From: Chloroflexota bacterium
GTDB taxonomy: Bacteria > Chloroflexota > UBA11872
Reading direction: 5' to 3'
Assembly (NCBI GenBank): GCA_026707285.1
Contig: JAPOXD010000017.1
Location: 1-43,203 of the forward strand
Length of the DNA: 43,203 nucleotides
A model generated the notes under the pieces. That model had not been told where the DNA came from, did not search any database, and was given only the letters and a program-made list of their open reading frames with translations. The translations under genes were made by a program, and so were the position numbers. Of this stretch, positions 17,729-25,164 are shown piece after piece; positions within the stretch are counted from its first letter, which is position 1; each line of letters starts with the position of its first letter.

Positions 17729-19527
17729 GTCCGAGTCAGGCGCCGCCTGATCGCGTAAGCCGCCCCGCCGATGACCCCCAGCACGGCCACGATGGGTCCG
17801 CCGATGATGCCGACGGTTACCACGGTGTCCGAGACCCACTGGCCGAATCTGCCCAGGCGATCGGCGCTCTCCCGAGCTGCCGCGCCGGGATCCCAGGGCT
17901 CGGGCTCGGGCGTGGGCTCCGGCGTCGGTTCCATCTCCTCCTCAGGCTCCGGCAACACCGTGAGGAACGTGTTCGTCATGTTGTCCACCTCGACGCGGTC
18001 GGTCTCGTCGGACGAGATCGTCGTGTCGACGCGGGGGTGACCCGAATCCGTGTCCACGCGGGCCACGTAGCTCACGCGGTCGCCAAAGCCGGGCCCAAGC
18101 CGCGGATACTCCCAGACGATTGTGTTGCGAGTCGCGTCATGGCGGCCGGCGCCGCTGGCGCGCACGAAGGCCATGCCTTCGGGCAGGCGTTCCTCCAGGC
18201 GCACGTTACGGGCGTCGGCGTTGCCGAGATTGCGGAAATCGACGCTGTACGAGATTTCGTCGCCGCTCGTCACCACGGTGCCGCCGTCCTTGGCGACGGC
18301 CAGATCGACGTGGAATCGCAACTCCGTGTCGGCGCTGTTGTTGCCGGGGTCACGCTCCGGGCTGGTCGTCGAGACCTCGGCGCGCGCTTGCATCGCCCGT
18401 CCGTCGCCCTCCAGCCTGACCTCGGTGCGGAGCGAAACCGACTGGCCCGGTCCCAGCCGGTCGATCGTCCACGAGACCGTATTGGAGTCGTCATCGAAGG
18501 CATAGCCTTCGGTGGCGTTTACGAAGATCATGTCCGGGTCCAGCCGGTCCACGACCTCGACCTCGGCGAGATCCACCGTGCCCTGGTTGTACACCGTCAG
18601 ACCAAGCAGGGTTTGGCCGTGCATCTGGAAGTTGCGCACGGGGTCGCGCTCGAGGATCAGGTCGGCCACCGTGTGCAGTTGCATGACCAGAGTTGCCAGC
18701 GTCGTCTGGTTGGTCAGCACGTTGAGCTGGCCTTGCATCAACTCCACGCGTTCGCGAACCTTGGCGACTTCGGCCTCGACCTCCAGTGTTTCCTCCACGT
18801 CCTTGGCGCGGCCGAGGATGTCCAGCAATCGCTGCTCCGTCACCTTGGCGTTGCGCAGGCGGGCGGCCAGATCGGTGTACTGCTCGGTGACGTCCTGGCT
18901 GCTGATATCTTCGTCGACCACCTCGGCGCCAATCCCGCGCAGTGCGGTGAGCGCTGGATCGAACGACTCGCTGGGGATCCGCACCGTCATGGTGCTGGTC
19001 CGATCGGGATCGTCACGCTGAACGTTCGACGAGGCGATAAACGCTCCCGGAATTCTGGCCACGACCTCTCGAATCTGCGTCACGGCGTCCGGAAGATCGT
19101 TGACCACCATGCTGAGCGTGCCGGTGCGAATGATGTGGCGCTCGGCGACCAAGGCCGTGGGTGCCGCCCGCGCGCCTTCCGGAAGAGCGCCGGACGACCC
19201 GGCGGCAGGCGCCGCGGTGACGAGTTTCTCGACTACGGCCTCCCGGATGACCTCCTGGGTCACTACCTTCTCGACTGACACCTCTCTAGCGAACTCGACC
19301 TCTTTGACGACCTCCTGGGTGACGACCTTCTCTACCTGAACTTCTCCGATGACGACCGCTTGCGGGGCTGCGGTGGCCGCCGCAGGCGGCGCCTCAGACG
19401 CCATCACCATTTTTTCGACGGTCTCGGCCTCACCGCATGCTCCAAGCGTCAGCGCGCCAATAGCGAGGGCGGCGAGTCCGGCACGGCAGCGACGCAGAGT
19501 GACTCCTCGGTGGCCGTGTTGCCGCAT
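17725..19527 (-). CDS. DUF4349/DUF11 lipoprotein with C-terminal membrane span, paralogue A
   Basis: The 600-residue protein starts at ATG 19525-19527, where GAGGAG lies seven bases upstream; the frame runs to 19560 but an AT-rich promoter-like stretch sits there. The signal ends in lipobox LGACG. Next comes a Val/Glu/Lys-rich linker with a duplicated VEKVVTQEV unit, typical of Chloroflexota surface proteins. A DUF4349 region follows (RHIIRTGTLSMVVNDL to LTNQTTLATLVMQL) with a coiled-coil centre. Two DUF11-like Ig-type repeats come next (LTVYNQGTVDLAEVEVVDRL and YSVDFRNLGNADARNVRLEERLPEGM). A Glu/Pro spacer, one membrane span and a basic tail (RRRLTRT) close it. The protein would thus be tethered at both ends. 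Its function is unknown; it may sense or brace the envelope. Confidence 0.8.
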   Translation of the reverse strand: MRQHGHRGVTLRRCRAGLAALAIGALTLGACGEAETVEKMVMASEAPPAAATAAPQAVVIGEVQVEKVVTQEVVKEVEFAREVSVEKVVTQEVIREAVVEKLVTAAPAAGSSGALPEGARAAPTALVAERHIIRTGTLSMVVNDLPDAVTQIREVVARIPGAFIASSNVQRDDPDRTSTMTVRIPSESFDPALTALRGIGAEVVDEDISSQDVTEQYTDLAARLRNAKVTEQRLLDILGRAKDVEETLEVEAEVAKVRERVELMQGQLNVLTNQTTLATLVMQLHTVADLILERDPVRNFQMHGQTLLGLTVYNQGTVDLAEVEVVDRLDPDMIFVNATEGYAFDDDSNTVSWTIDRLGPGQSVSLRTEVRLEGDGRAMQARAEVSTTSPERDPGNNSADTELRFHVDLAVAKDGGTVVTSGDEISYSVDFRNLGNADARNVRLEERLPEGMAFVRASGAGRHDATRNTIVWEYPRLGPGFGDRVSYVARVDTDSGHPRVDTTISSDETDRVEVDNMTNTFLTVLPEPEEEMEPTPEPTPEPEPWDPGAAARESADRLGRFGQWVSDTVVTVGIIGGPIVAVLGVIGGAAYAIRRRLTRT

Positions 19528-19562
19528 CGTGATCTCCTCGTGGCTGTCGGGTTTGTCCATTA

Positions 19563-19589
19563 CCTATAAATACGCCTGATGGCGGGCAA
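19563..19589 (-). promoter_or_regulatory. Promoter-like AT-rich element for lipoprotein A
   Basis: On the minus strand TTGCCC (19584-19589) and TATAGG (19563-19568) are separated by 15 bases inside a TATTTATAGG stretch that is AT-rich for this genome. It would start transcription close to the listed long frame and so supports the downstream ATG at 19527. Spacing is shorter than ideal. Confidence 0.3.
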
Positions 19590-19749
19590 TCGTTCCCATT
19601 TGGCAAAGAAAGAAACTTGGCAAAGAAAGAGTAGAAGTACTGCGGTCGGATGCGACCAAGCCAGACTGCGGTGCGGGGATACGAATGTACCCCTGACACT
19701 GTCTGCGGGCAAGCCGAACCGCACCCTCCCAGCAGCTCGACGTCAACCT

Positions 19750-19772
19750 CTACTCCGGCGCCTCGAGCTAAG
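19750..19772. repeat. 23-base duplication footprint, copy of 17707-17729
   Basis: CTAC, one variable base, CC, one variable base, then GCGCCTCGAGCTAAG occurs at both places with only two mismatches. At the first site it encodes the end of ABC permease 2 (YTSASS-stop) and overlaps the end of lipoprotein A. At the second it overlaps the end of lipoprotein B and would read YSGASS-stop, but no permease gene precedes it. It marks the edge of the tandem duplication that made the two lipoproteins. Confidence 0.7.
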
Positions 19773-21468
19773 CGGAGCGACGCCTCCCTACCGCTCGCAC
19801 GGCGGCTACCAGGATTGCCACCACGACCAGCATCGGTCCGCCGATGATGGCGATGGTGAGTCCGGCGTCGGCGGCCCACTGGGCGAAACGTCCCAGCCGA
19901 TCGACGCTCTCGCGCGCCGTTGAACCGGGGTTCCAGACATCGCGGTCGGCGACGTCCTCGGGCAGCACCGTCAGGAATGTGGTGCTCGTGTTGTCCACGT
20001 CGGCGCGGTCCGGCTCGTCCGACTTGATCGAGGTGTCGGTCTGCAGGCGCCCCGAGTCGGCCTCCACCCGCGCCACATAGGTCACGATGTCGGCCAAGCC
20101 TGGGGCAATCCGTGGGAACTCCCAGACGATCGCGTTGCGCGCGTCGTCAAATCGCCCGCCGCCGTCGGCGCGCACAAACTGCATGCCTTCCGACAGGCGT
20201 TCCTCGAGGCGCACGTTGCGGGCGTCGGTATTGCCGGAGTTGCGGTACTCCAGGGTGTAGGCCACGTCCCGTCCGACGGGCACGGCGGCCGGACCGTCCT
20301 TGAAGATGGACAGGTCGACGTGGAACGTCAGCGCGGCCTCGGCGCGGTTGTTGGCGCCGTCGCCCTCGGGGCTGGACGTCGAGACCTCGGCGCGCGCCTG
20401 CATCTCAAGCGCCTCGCTCTCCAGCCTCACGTCGCTGCTGAGGAAGCGCGCATCGCCCGGACCGAGCCGGTCGATCGTCCACGACACCGTGTGCGCGGCT
20501 GCGCTGTAGACCCCGCCGTCGCTCGCGGCCAGGAAGATCATGCCCGGGTCCAGCCGATCAACGACCTCCACCTGCTTGAGGTCCACCGTGCCCTCGTTCC
20601 ACACCGAGAGGCTGAGGCTCGTGGAGTCATGCATTCGGAAATGGCTGGGGATCTCGCGCATCACGATCAAGTCCGCCGCCGGATGCAGCCGCAGCACGAT
20701 CGTGGCCAGCGAGGTTTGGTTGGTCAGCACATTGAGCTGGCCCTGAAGCACCTCGATGCGCTCGCGCACATCCGTGAGCTCGCGCTGCACCTCGATGGTG
20801 TCCTGCACGTTTTGCGCCCGGGTCAGGATGTCCAGCAACTGCTGCTCCGCGGCGGTGGCGTTGCGCAATCGGGCGGTCAGGTCGGTGTACTGCGCCGTGA
20901 CGTCCTGGCTGCGGATGTCCTCGTCGATCACCTCGGCGCCGACGTTGCGCAGCGCGGCCAGCGTGGCGTCGAACGTCTCGACGGGAACCCGCACGGTGAT
21001 GGTGCTCACGCGCCGCGGGTCGTCCTGCTGGATGTTGGATGCGGCGACGAACGCGCCGGAGATGCCCGCCACGATGTCTTCGACCTGGGTCACCGCGGCC
21101 GAGAGCTCGGCGACGACGACGCTCAGCGTCCCGGTCCGGATGATCTGGCGCTCGACCACGCCGGTATCGACTGACTGCGGCGCGCTGTCGAGCGACTGCG
21201 GCGCGGCTGACGCCGGCATTGCCGCCGGCGCCGGGGCTGCCGTCACCATCTTCTCCACCACGACCTCGACCGGCACCTCGCGGATGACCTCGACCTCGAC
21301 CGGTACCTCTTTCACGACGATCGCCTCTGACTCGGCGGCCATGGCCATTGCCGGCTCGGCCATCGCTCGCTCGTCGAAGTCAAGCGATTCAGCTGAGCTT
21401 TCGTCCTCGCCGCACGCCATAAGCGCGACGACGACTAGAACGATGAATGCCGCACGAAACCGCTGCAT
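19768..21468 (-). CDS. DUF4349/DUF11 lipoprotein with C-terminal membrane span, paralogue B
   Basis: The 566-residue paralogue of the protein at 17725-19527 has the same order of parts: signal with lipobox LMACG, acidic stretch, Val/Glu/Pro linker (KEVPVEVEVIREVPVEVVVEK), DUF4349 region (RQIIRTGTLSVVVAEL to LTNQTSLATIVLRL), two DUF11-like repeats, spacer, membrane span (LTIAIIGGPMLVVVAILVAAV) and basic tail. I chose ATG 21466-21468 because MQRFRAAF starts a normal signal peptide and GGGAAG lies upstream; a GTG ten codons earlier is possible. Linker sequences differ from paralogue A while the folded regions are well conserved. It lies about 240 bases upstream of paralogue A on the same strand and could share its transcript. 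Confidence 0.8.
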   Translation of the reverse strand: MQRFRAAFIVLVVVALMACGEDESSAESLDFDERAMAEPAMAMAAESEAIVVKEVPVEVEVIREVPVEVVVEKMVTAAPAPAAMPASAAPQSLDSAPQSVDTGVVERQIIRTGTLSVVVAELSAAVTQVEDIVAGISGAFVAASNIQQDDPRRVSTITVRVPVETFDATLAALRNVGAEVIDEDIRSQDVTAQYTDLTARLRNATAAEQQLLDILTRAQNVQDTIEVQRELTDVRERIEVLQGQLNVLTNQTSLATIVLRLHPAADLIVMREIPSHFRMHDSTSLSLSVWNEGTVDLKQVEVVDRLDPGMIFLAASDGGVYSAAAHTVSWTIDRLGPGDARFLSSDVRLESEALEMQARAEVSTSSPEGDGANNRAEAALTFHVDLSIFKDGPAAVPVGRDVAYTLEYRNSGNTDARNVRLEERLSEGMQFVRADGGGRFDDARNAIVWEFPRIAPGLADIVTYVARVEADSGRLQTDTSIKSDEPDRADVDNTSTTFLTVLPEDVADRDVWNPGSTARESVDRLGRFAQWAADAGLTIAIIGGPMLVVVAILVAAVRAVGRRRSA

Positions 21469-21600
21469 GGAGACTTCCCGTCGTGTATAGGCGTTCACAC
21501 AGTCCGTTAAACACTACGCGCAGCGGAAACGAAACGTTCCCTCTCGACTCAACAACAGTGCAGACGTTGTCACCGTGACGGGCGGGATACGTCCTGCCGG

Positions 21601-24042
21601 CTAGCCGGAATCTCCGTCGCGGCCGTCGGCCAGTCGCGCCACGCGCAGCAACTCGACGTTGTCTTTCATGCGCATCACGATCACGCCGGCGGCGTATCGT
21701 CTCAGCGGGCGAGTGTCCTTGAGTCCGCAGCGAATCACCTGACCGTCGGACGAGACCAGCACAATCTCTTCGTCGGGGCTGAGCAACGTGCGGGCGTCCG
21801 CCACTGGACCGGTCTTCTCGTTCAGGTTGATGGCCCGCAGACCCTGGCCACCGCGACCCTGCGGCCGAAAGTCCGACACCGGCATCTTCTTGCCGTAGCC
21901 GTTGCGGGTGACCAGCAGCACGTAGGCATCCTGATGGACCAGGTCCATCGCTACGACCTCGTCATCCTCGGCCAAGCTGATGGCGCGCACGCCGCCGCTG
22001 GTGCGTCCGCTGGCCCGTACATTGTCGAGGCTGAAGCGAATGGACATGCCTTCTCGCGTAAAGAACATCGCGCTGTCCTCAGCGCTGGCCAGGCGCACCC
22101 AGGCCAGCTCGTCGTCCGGCTCGACGTTCATGGCCAGCAGGCCGTTATTGCGGATGGTGACGAACTGCGTCAGGGCGCTGCGTTTGACCTCGCCCCGGCG
22201 CGTGCCGAACACCAGGTAGTCGCCCGCCTCGAAATTGGGTATGGCCAGGACGGCCGTGGCCGTCTCTCCCTGCTCGATCGGCAGCAGGTTGATCACGTTG
22301 ATGCCCTGCGCGTCGCGCCCGTGCTGTGGGATCTCATAGGTCCGCAGCCGGTAGACCTTGCCGCGGTTGGTAAAGAACAGCAGGTAGTCGTGCGAGTTGG
22401 TGATCAGGAAGTGCTCGACGATCCCGCCCGCCTTGCTGCGAAAGCCGATGATCCCGCGACCGCCGCGGCCCTGGCGGCGGTAGGCGGTCGCCTGCACTCG
22501 CTTGACATAACCATTGGACGACAGCGTGACCAGGCAATCCTCGTCGGCCACCAGGTCGGCGTCCGAGAAGTCGCCGCTCGCGCCGGCCAGGATCTCGGTT
22601 CGGCGCTCGTCGCCGAACCGATCCACCACGTCGCGGGTCTCGGTGCGAATGATCTCCCGCACGCGGTTGGCGTCGGCCAGGATGTCTTCCAGGTCGGCAA
22701 TCTCCGCCCGCACGGCCTCGAGCTCGTCGAGGATGCGCTGCCGTTCCAGTCGCACCAGCCGGCGCAGCTGCATGTCGAGAATCGCGTTGGCCTGCGTCTC
22801 CGTGAGGCCAAAACGCTTCATCAGCTCGTTTCGAGCGGCTTCCGTGTCGGCGGCGGCGCGAATGCACTCGATCACCTCGTCGATGTTGTCCAGCGCGATG
22901 ACGTAGCCCTCGAGCAGGTGCTCGCGGACGCGCGCCTTCTTGAGATCGAATTCCGTCCGCCGGCGGATCACCTCCCGCCGATGCTCGATGAACAGCTCGA
23001 TCATGCGCTTGAGCGTCAGCTGCTCGGGCCGTCCGTCGACCAGGGCCAGCATGTTGATGCTGAAGGTGGATTGCAGCGACGTGTGCTTGTAGAGCTGGTT
23101 GAGCACCGCCGAGGGGCGCGCGTCGCGCTTCAACTCGATGACTGCCCGCATGCCGTGACGGTCGGACTCGTCGCGGATGTCTGAAATGCCCTCGATGGTG
23201 CTGTTTCGTACCAGGCCCGCGATCCGCTCGATCAGCGTGGCCTTGTTGACCATGTAGGGCAGCTCGGTGACGACCAGCGCCATGCGCTCGCCGCGGACCT
23301 CCTCGATCGCGACCCGGGCGCGCACGACCACTCGGCCCCGGCCCTGCCGGTAGGTGTCCTGGATGTCGTCGGCGCCGACGATGATCGCCGCCGTAGGGAA
23401 GTCCGGCCCCTTCACGAATTTCATCAGGTCGTCCCGGCTGGTGTCGGGCTCGTCCAGCAAGTGCTGGATCGCTCGTCCCACTTCGCGCAGGTTGTGCGGC
23501 GGGATGCTCGTGGCCATCCCGACGGCAATGCCCGTCGAGCCGTTCAGCAGCAGATTGGGCACCACGGACGGCAGGACTTCCGGCATCTCGGCGGTCCCGT
23601 CGAAGTTCTCGACGAAGTCCACCGTGTCGCGATCGATTTCGTCGAGCATCTGGGCCGACACCGCCGTCAGCCGGGTCTCGGTGTACCGCATGGCGGCAGC
23701 CGGATCGCCGTCCACCGAGCCGAAGTTGCCTTGCCCGTCCACGAGTGGGTAGCGCAGCGAAAACGGTTGTGCCATGCGCACCAGCGTGTCGTAGAGCGCG
23801 CCGTCGCCGTGGGGGTGATATTTCCCCATGGTGTCGCCCACCACGCGCGCCGCTTTGCGGAATCCCGCGTTGGGCGCCGCGCCCAGCTCGTCCATCGAAT
23901 AGAGCAACCGCCGCTGGACCGGTTTGAGCCCGTCGCGCACGTCGGGAATGGCGCGCGCCATGATGGTGCTCATGGCGTAGTCGATGTACGAGGCTTCCAT
24001 CTCCTCGGCGAGCTCGATGGGCATGAGGCGGTCGTCGGTCAC
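21601..24042 (-). CDS. gyrA: DNA gyrase subunit A
   Basis: The 813-residue protein is the DNA-cleaving subunit of type IIA topoisomerase. The N-terminal domain has [24 protein letters not shown] and the catalytic Tyr120 in [11 protein letters not shown]. The C-terminal wrapping domain carries six-blade repeats, with QGRGGRG in place of the canonical GyrA box QRRGGKG, which favours gyrase over topoisomerase IV. The quinolone-determining region reads [10 protein letters not shown]: residue 81, equivalent to E. coli Ser83, is Gly, while the acidic residue (Asp85, E. coli Asp87) is kept. The GTG start immediately follows the moaC stop (TAA-GTG) with GGGAG upstream, so the two are translationally coupled. 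Confidence 0.93.
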   Translation of the reverse strand: MTDDRLMPIELAEEMEASYIDYAMSTIMARAIPDVRDGLKPVQRRLLYSMDELGAAPNAGFRKAARVVGDTMGKYHPHGDGALYDTLVRMAQPFSLRYPLVDGQGNFGSVDGDPAAAMRYTETRLTAVSAQMLDEIDRDTVDFVENFDGTAEMPEVLPSVVPNLLLNGSTGIAVGMATSIPPHNLREVGRAIQHLLDEPDTSRDDLMKFVKGPDFPTAAIIVGADDIQDTYRQGRGRVVVRARVAIEEVRGERMALVVTELPYMVNKATLIERIAGLVRNSTIEGISDIRDESDRHGMRAVIELKRDARPSAVLNQLYKHTSLQSTFSINMLALVDGRPEQLTLKRMIELFIEHRREVIRRRTEFDLKKARVREHLLEGYVIALDNIDEVIECIRAAADTEAARNELMKRFGLTETQANAILDMQLRRLVRLERQRILDELEAVRAEIADLEDILADANRVREIIRTETRDVVDRFGDERRTEILAGASGDFSDADLVADEDCLVTLSSNGYVKRVQATAYRRQGRGGRGIIGFRSKAGGIVEHFLITNSHDYLLFFTNRGKVYRLRTYEIPQHGRDAQGINVINLLPIEQGETATAVLAIPNFEAGDYLVFGTRRGEVKRSALTQFVTIRNNGLLAMNVEPDDELAWVRLASAEDSAMFFTREGMSIRFSLDNVRASGRTSGGVRAISLAEDDEVVAMDLVHQDAYVLLVTRNGYGKKMPVSDFRPQGRGGQGLRAINLNEKTGPVADARTLLSPDEEIVLVSSDGQVIRCGLKDTRPLRRYAAGVIVMRMKDNVELLRVARLADGRDGDSG

Positions 24043-24585
24043 TTAGTTCTCCCTCTCCAGCTGGTCGGCGGCCTGAAAGTCGCCGCTCGCGCCACCGGAC
24101 TTTCGTATAAGGCGCACGTCGTGCACGGTCATCGCGCGGTCGACGGCTTTGCACATGTCATAGACGGTCAGCGCCGCGACGGAGACGGCGGTCAAGGCCT
24201 CCATCTCCACGCCGGTGCGGGCGGTGGTGCGCACCGTGGCCTCGATGGTCAGCCCCGGCAGGTCCTCCGCGGGATCGATGGCCAAGTCAATGCCGCTCAG
24301 CGGCAGCGGGTGGCACAGCGGGATGAGATCCGGGGTGCGCTTGGCCGCCATGATCCCGGCCACCCGCGCCACGCCCACGACGTCGCCCTTTGGCAGCGGC
24401 GAGTCGCGGCCGTCCAACTGCGCGCGAATCATGGCCAGCGTTTCCGGTTGCATCGCGATTCGCGCCGCCGCCACGGCCACGCGCACGGTCGCCGGTTTTG
24501 CGCCGACATCCACCATGCGCGGAGCCCCGGCACTGTCGAAGTGCGTCAGCCCCATGCGTGCCTGGTGGACTCCTTTGGACGCCAT
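24043..24585 (-). CDS. moaC: Cyclic pyranopterin monophosphate synthase MoaC
   Basis: The 180-residue protein catalyses the second step of molybdenum cofactor synthesis, closing the cyclic phosphate of pyranopterin. Family motifs are all present: [14 protein letters not shown] near the start, [13 protein letters not shown] in the middle and [25 protein letters not shown], which includes the catalytic Lys and Asp. The listed start gives [16 protein letters not shown]; the internal ATG ten codons on (MGLTHFDS) matches many relatives better. Its stop touches the start of gyrA, an unusual pairing with no functional reason that I can see. Its product could support the aldehyde oxidoreductase at 10-11.8 kb. 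Confidence 0.92.
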   Translation of the reverse strand: MASKGVHQARMGLTHFDSAGAPRMVDVGAKPATVRVAVAAARIAMQPETLAMIRAQLDGRDSPLPKGDVVGVARVAGIMAAKRTPDLIPLCHPLPLSGIDLAIDPAEDLPGLTIEATVRTTARTGVEMEALTAVSVAALTVYDMCKAVDRAMTVHDVRLIRKSGGASGDFQAADQLEREN

Positions 24586-24956
24586 GAACCGGCCGAATTC
24601 TCCGGGACCAATTCTATCAGATTGGCTGTGAAAACCGGCATTGTCGGCACTCTGCGGCGGCGCCGCGCACGAGTGCCGGACGCGACAATTCGCGGGTTGG
24701 CGGCGAGCCTATGAATTGTCTGTATTTTGTTGCTGCAAACGCCTTGCTACGAGGTGCGGTGCATCTTCCAGAGTCCGCGCGGCGTGACTCGGAAAGCCGG
24801 ATGCTCGCCGCTGCCCGCGGCCTGCGGTTCGAGCGCCCCGCCGTGACGCGGACGGGCCAAGCGTGCGGCATCGGCGTGCTTGGGCTCGGCACGCCGGCGT
24901 TGACACGCCGACGGCGCGCTACCTAGCATCCGCGTGGGACTCAGGCGGTGGCTCAC
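24586..24956. other. Intergenic region between moaC and the pilin-like gene
   Basis: No convincing gene lies in these 371 bases; short open frames on both strands have no recognisable sequence and no ribosome site. It must hold the divergent promoters for moaC-gyrA and for the pilin-like gene plus clpC. The most AT-rich part is about 24711-24745 (ATGAATTGTCTGTATTTTGT), just right of an inverted repeat at 24684-24720. Confidence 0.6.
24684..24720. promoter_or_regulatory. Inverted repeat GACAATTC-N21-GAATTGTC, possible operator
   Basis: Two perfect 8-base arms, GACAATTC (24684-24691) and GAATTGTC (24713-24720), are separated by 21 bases, which places them on the same face of the helix two turns apart. 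They lie in the divergent region upstream of moaC-gyrA and the clpC cluster. A dimeric regulator site is plausible; a long-loop hairpin is less so. Confidence 0.35.
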
Positions 24957-25160
24957 ATGCACGACGACTCCAACAACCCGACCGATCGCCCGGATGGCGG
25001 TTCCATCGTCGGCCAGAGCGGGCAGAGCGTTGTCGGCTACGCGCTGGTCGCCGTGGCATTCGTGGTCGTGCTGGTTCTGGTGATGACGACCCTGGGCGAT
25101 AGCATTGGGGAGGGTCTCGACAGCCTGCTGGAGACCATCTCCCAGCCATTCACGAGCTAG
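24957..25160 (+). CDS. Flp-pilin-like small membrane protein
   Basis: The 67-residue protein (ATG 24957; a GTG three codons earlier is possible) has a short polar N terminus followed by GQSGQSVVGYALVAVAFVVVLVLVMTTLGDSIGEGLDSLLETI. The pattern G-Q-x-x-V-x-Y-A-L before a hydrophobic helix and a small amphipathic tail is that of Flp/Tad-type pilins. However, the Glu that normally precedes the Tyr and helps assembly is Gly here. No tad genes are nearby. It ends four bases before clpC and is probably co-transcribed with it. It may be a genuine divergent pilin or an unrelated one-span peptide. Confidence 0.6.
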   Translation: MHDDSNNPTDRPDGGSIVGQSGQSVVGYALVAVAFVVVLVLVMTTLGDSIGEGLDSLLETISQPFTS

Positions 25161-25164
25161 CGGC

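Noticed and set aside
16708-19278. 856-codon plus-strand frame across the ABC permeases and lipoprotein A
   Set aside because: It is out of frame with permease 2 and antisense to the lipoprotein; composition is Arg/Ala/Gly-rich as expected of GC-rich shadow frames.
22334-24154. 606-codon alternate minus-strand frame inside gyrA
   Set aside because: The gyrA frame has every family motif; this frame is Arg/Pro/Gly-rich with none.
24711-24926. 71-codon plus-strand frame in the moaC-clpC intergenic region
   Set aside because: No ribosome site, no recognisable sequence, Arg-rich end, and it overlaps the likely divergent promoters.
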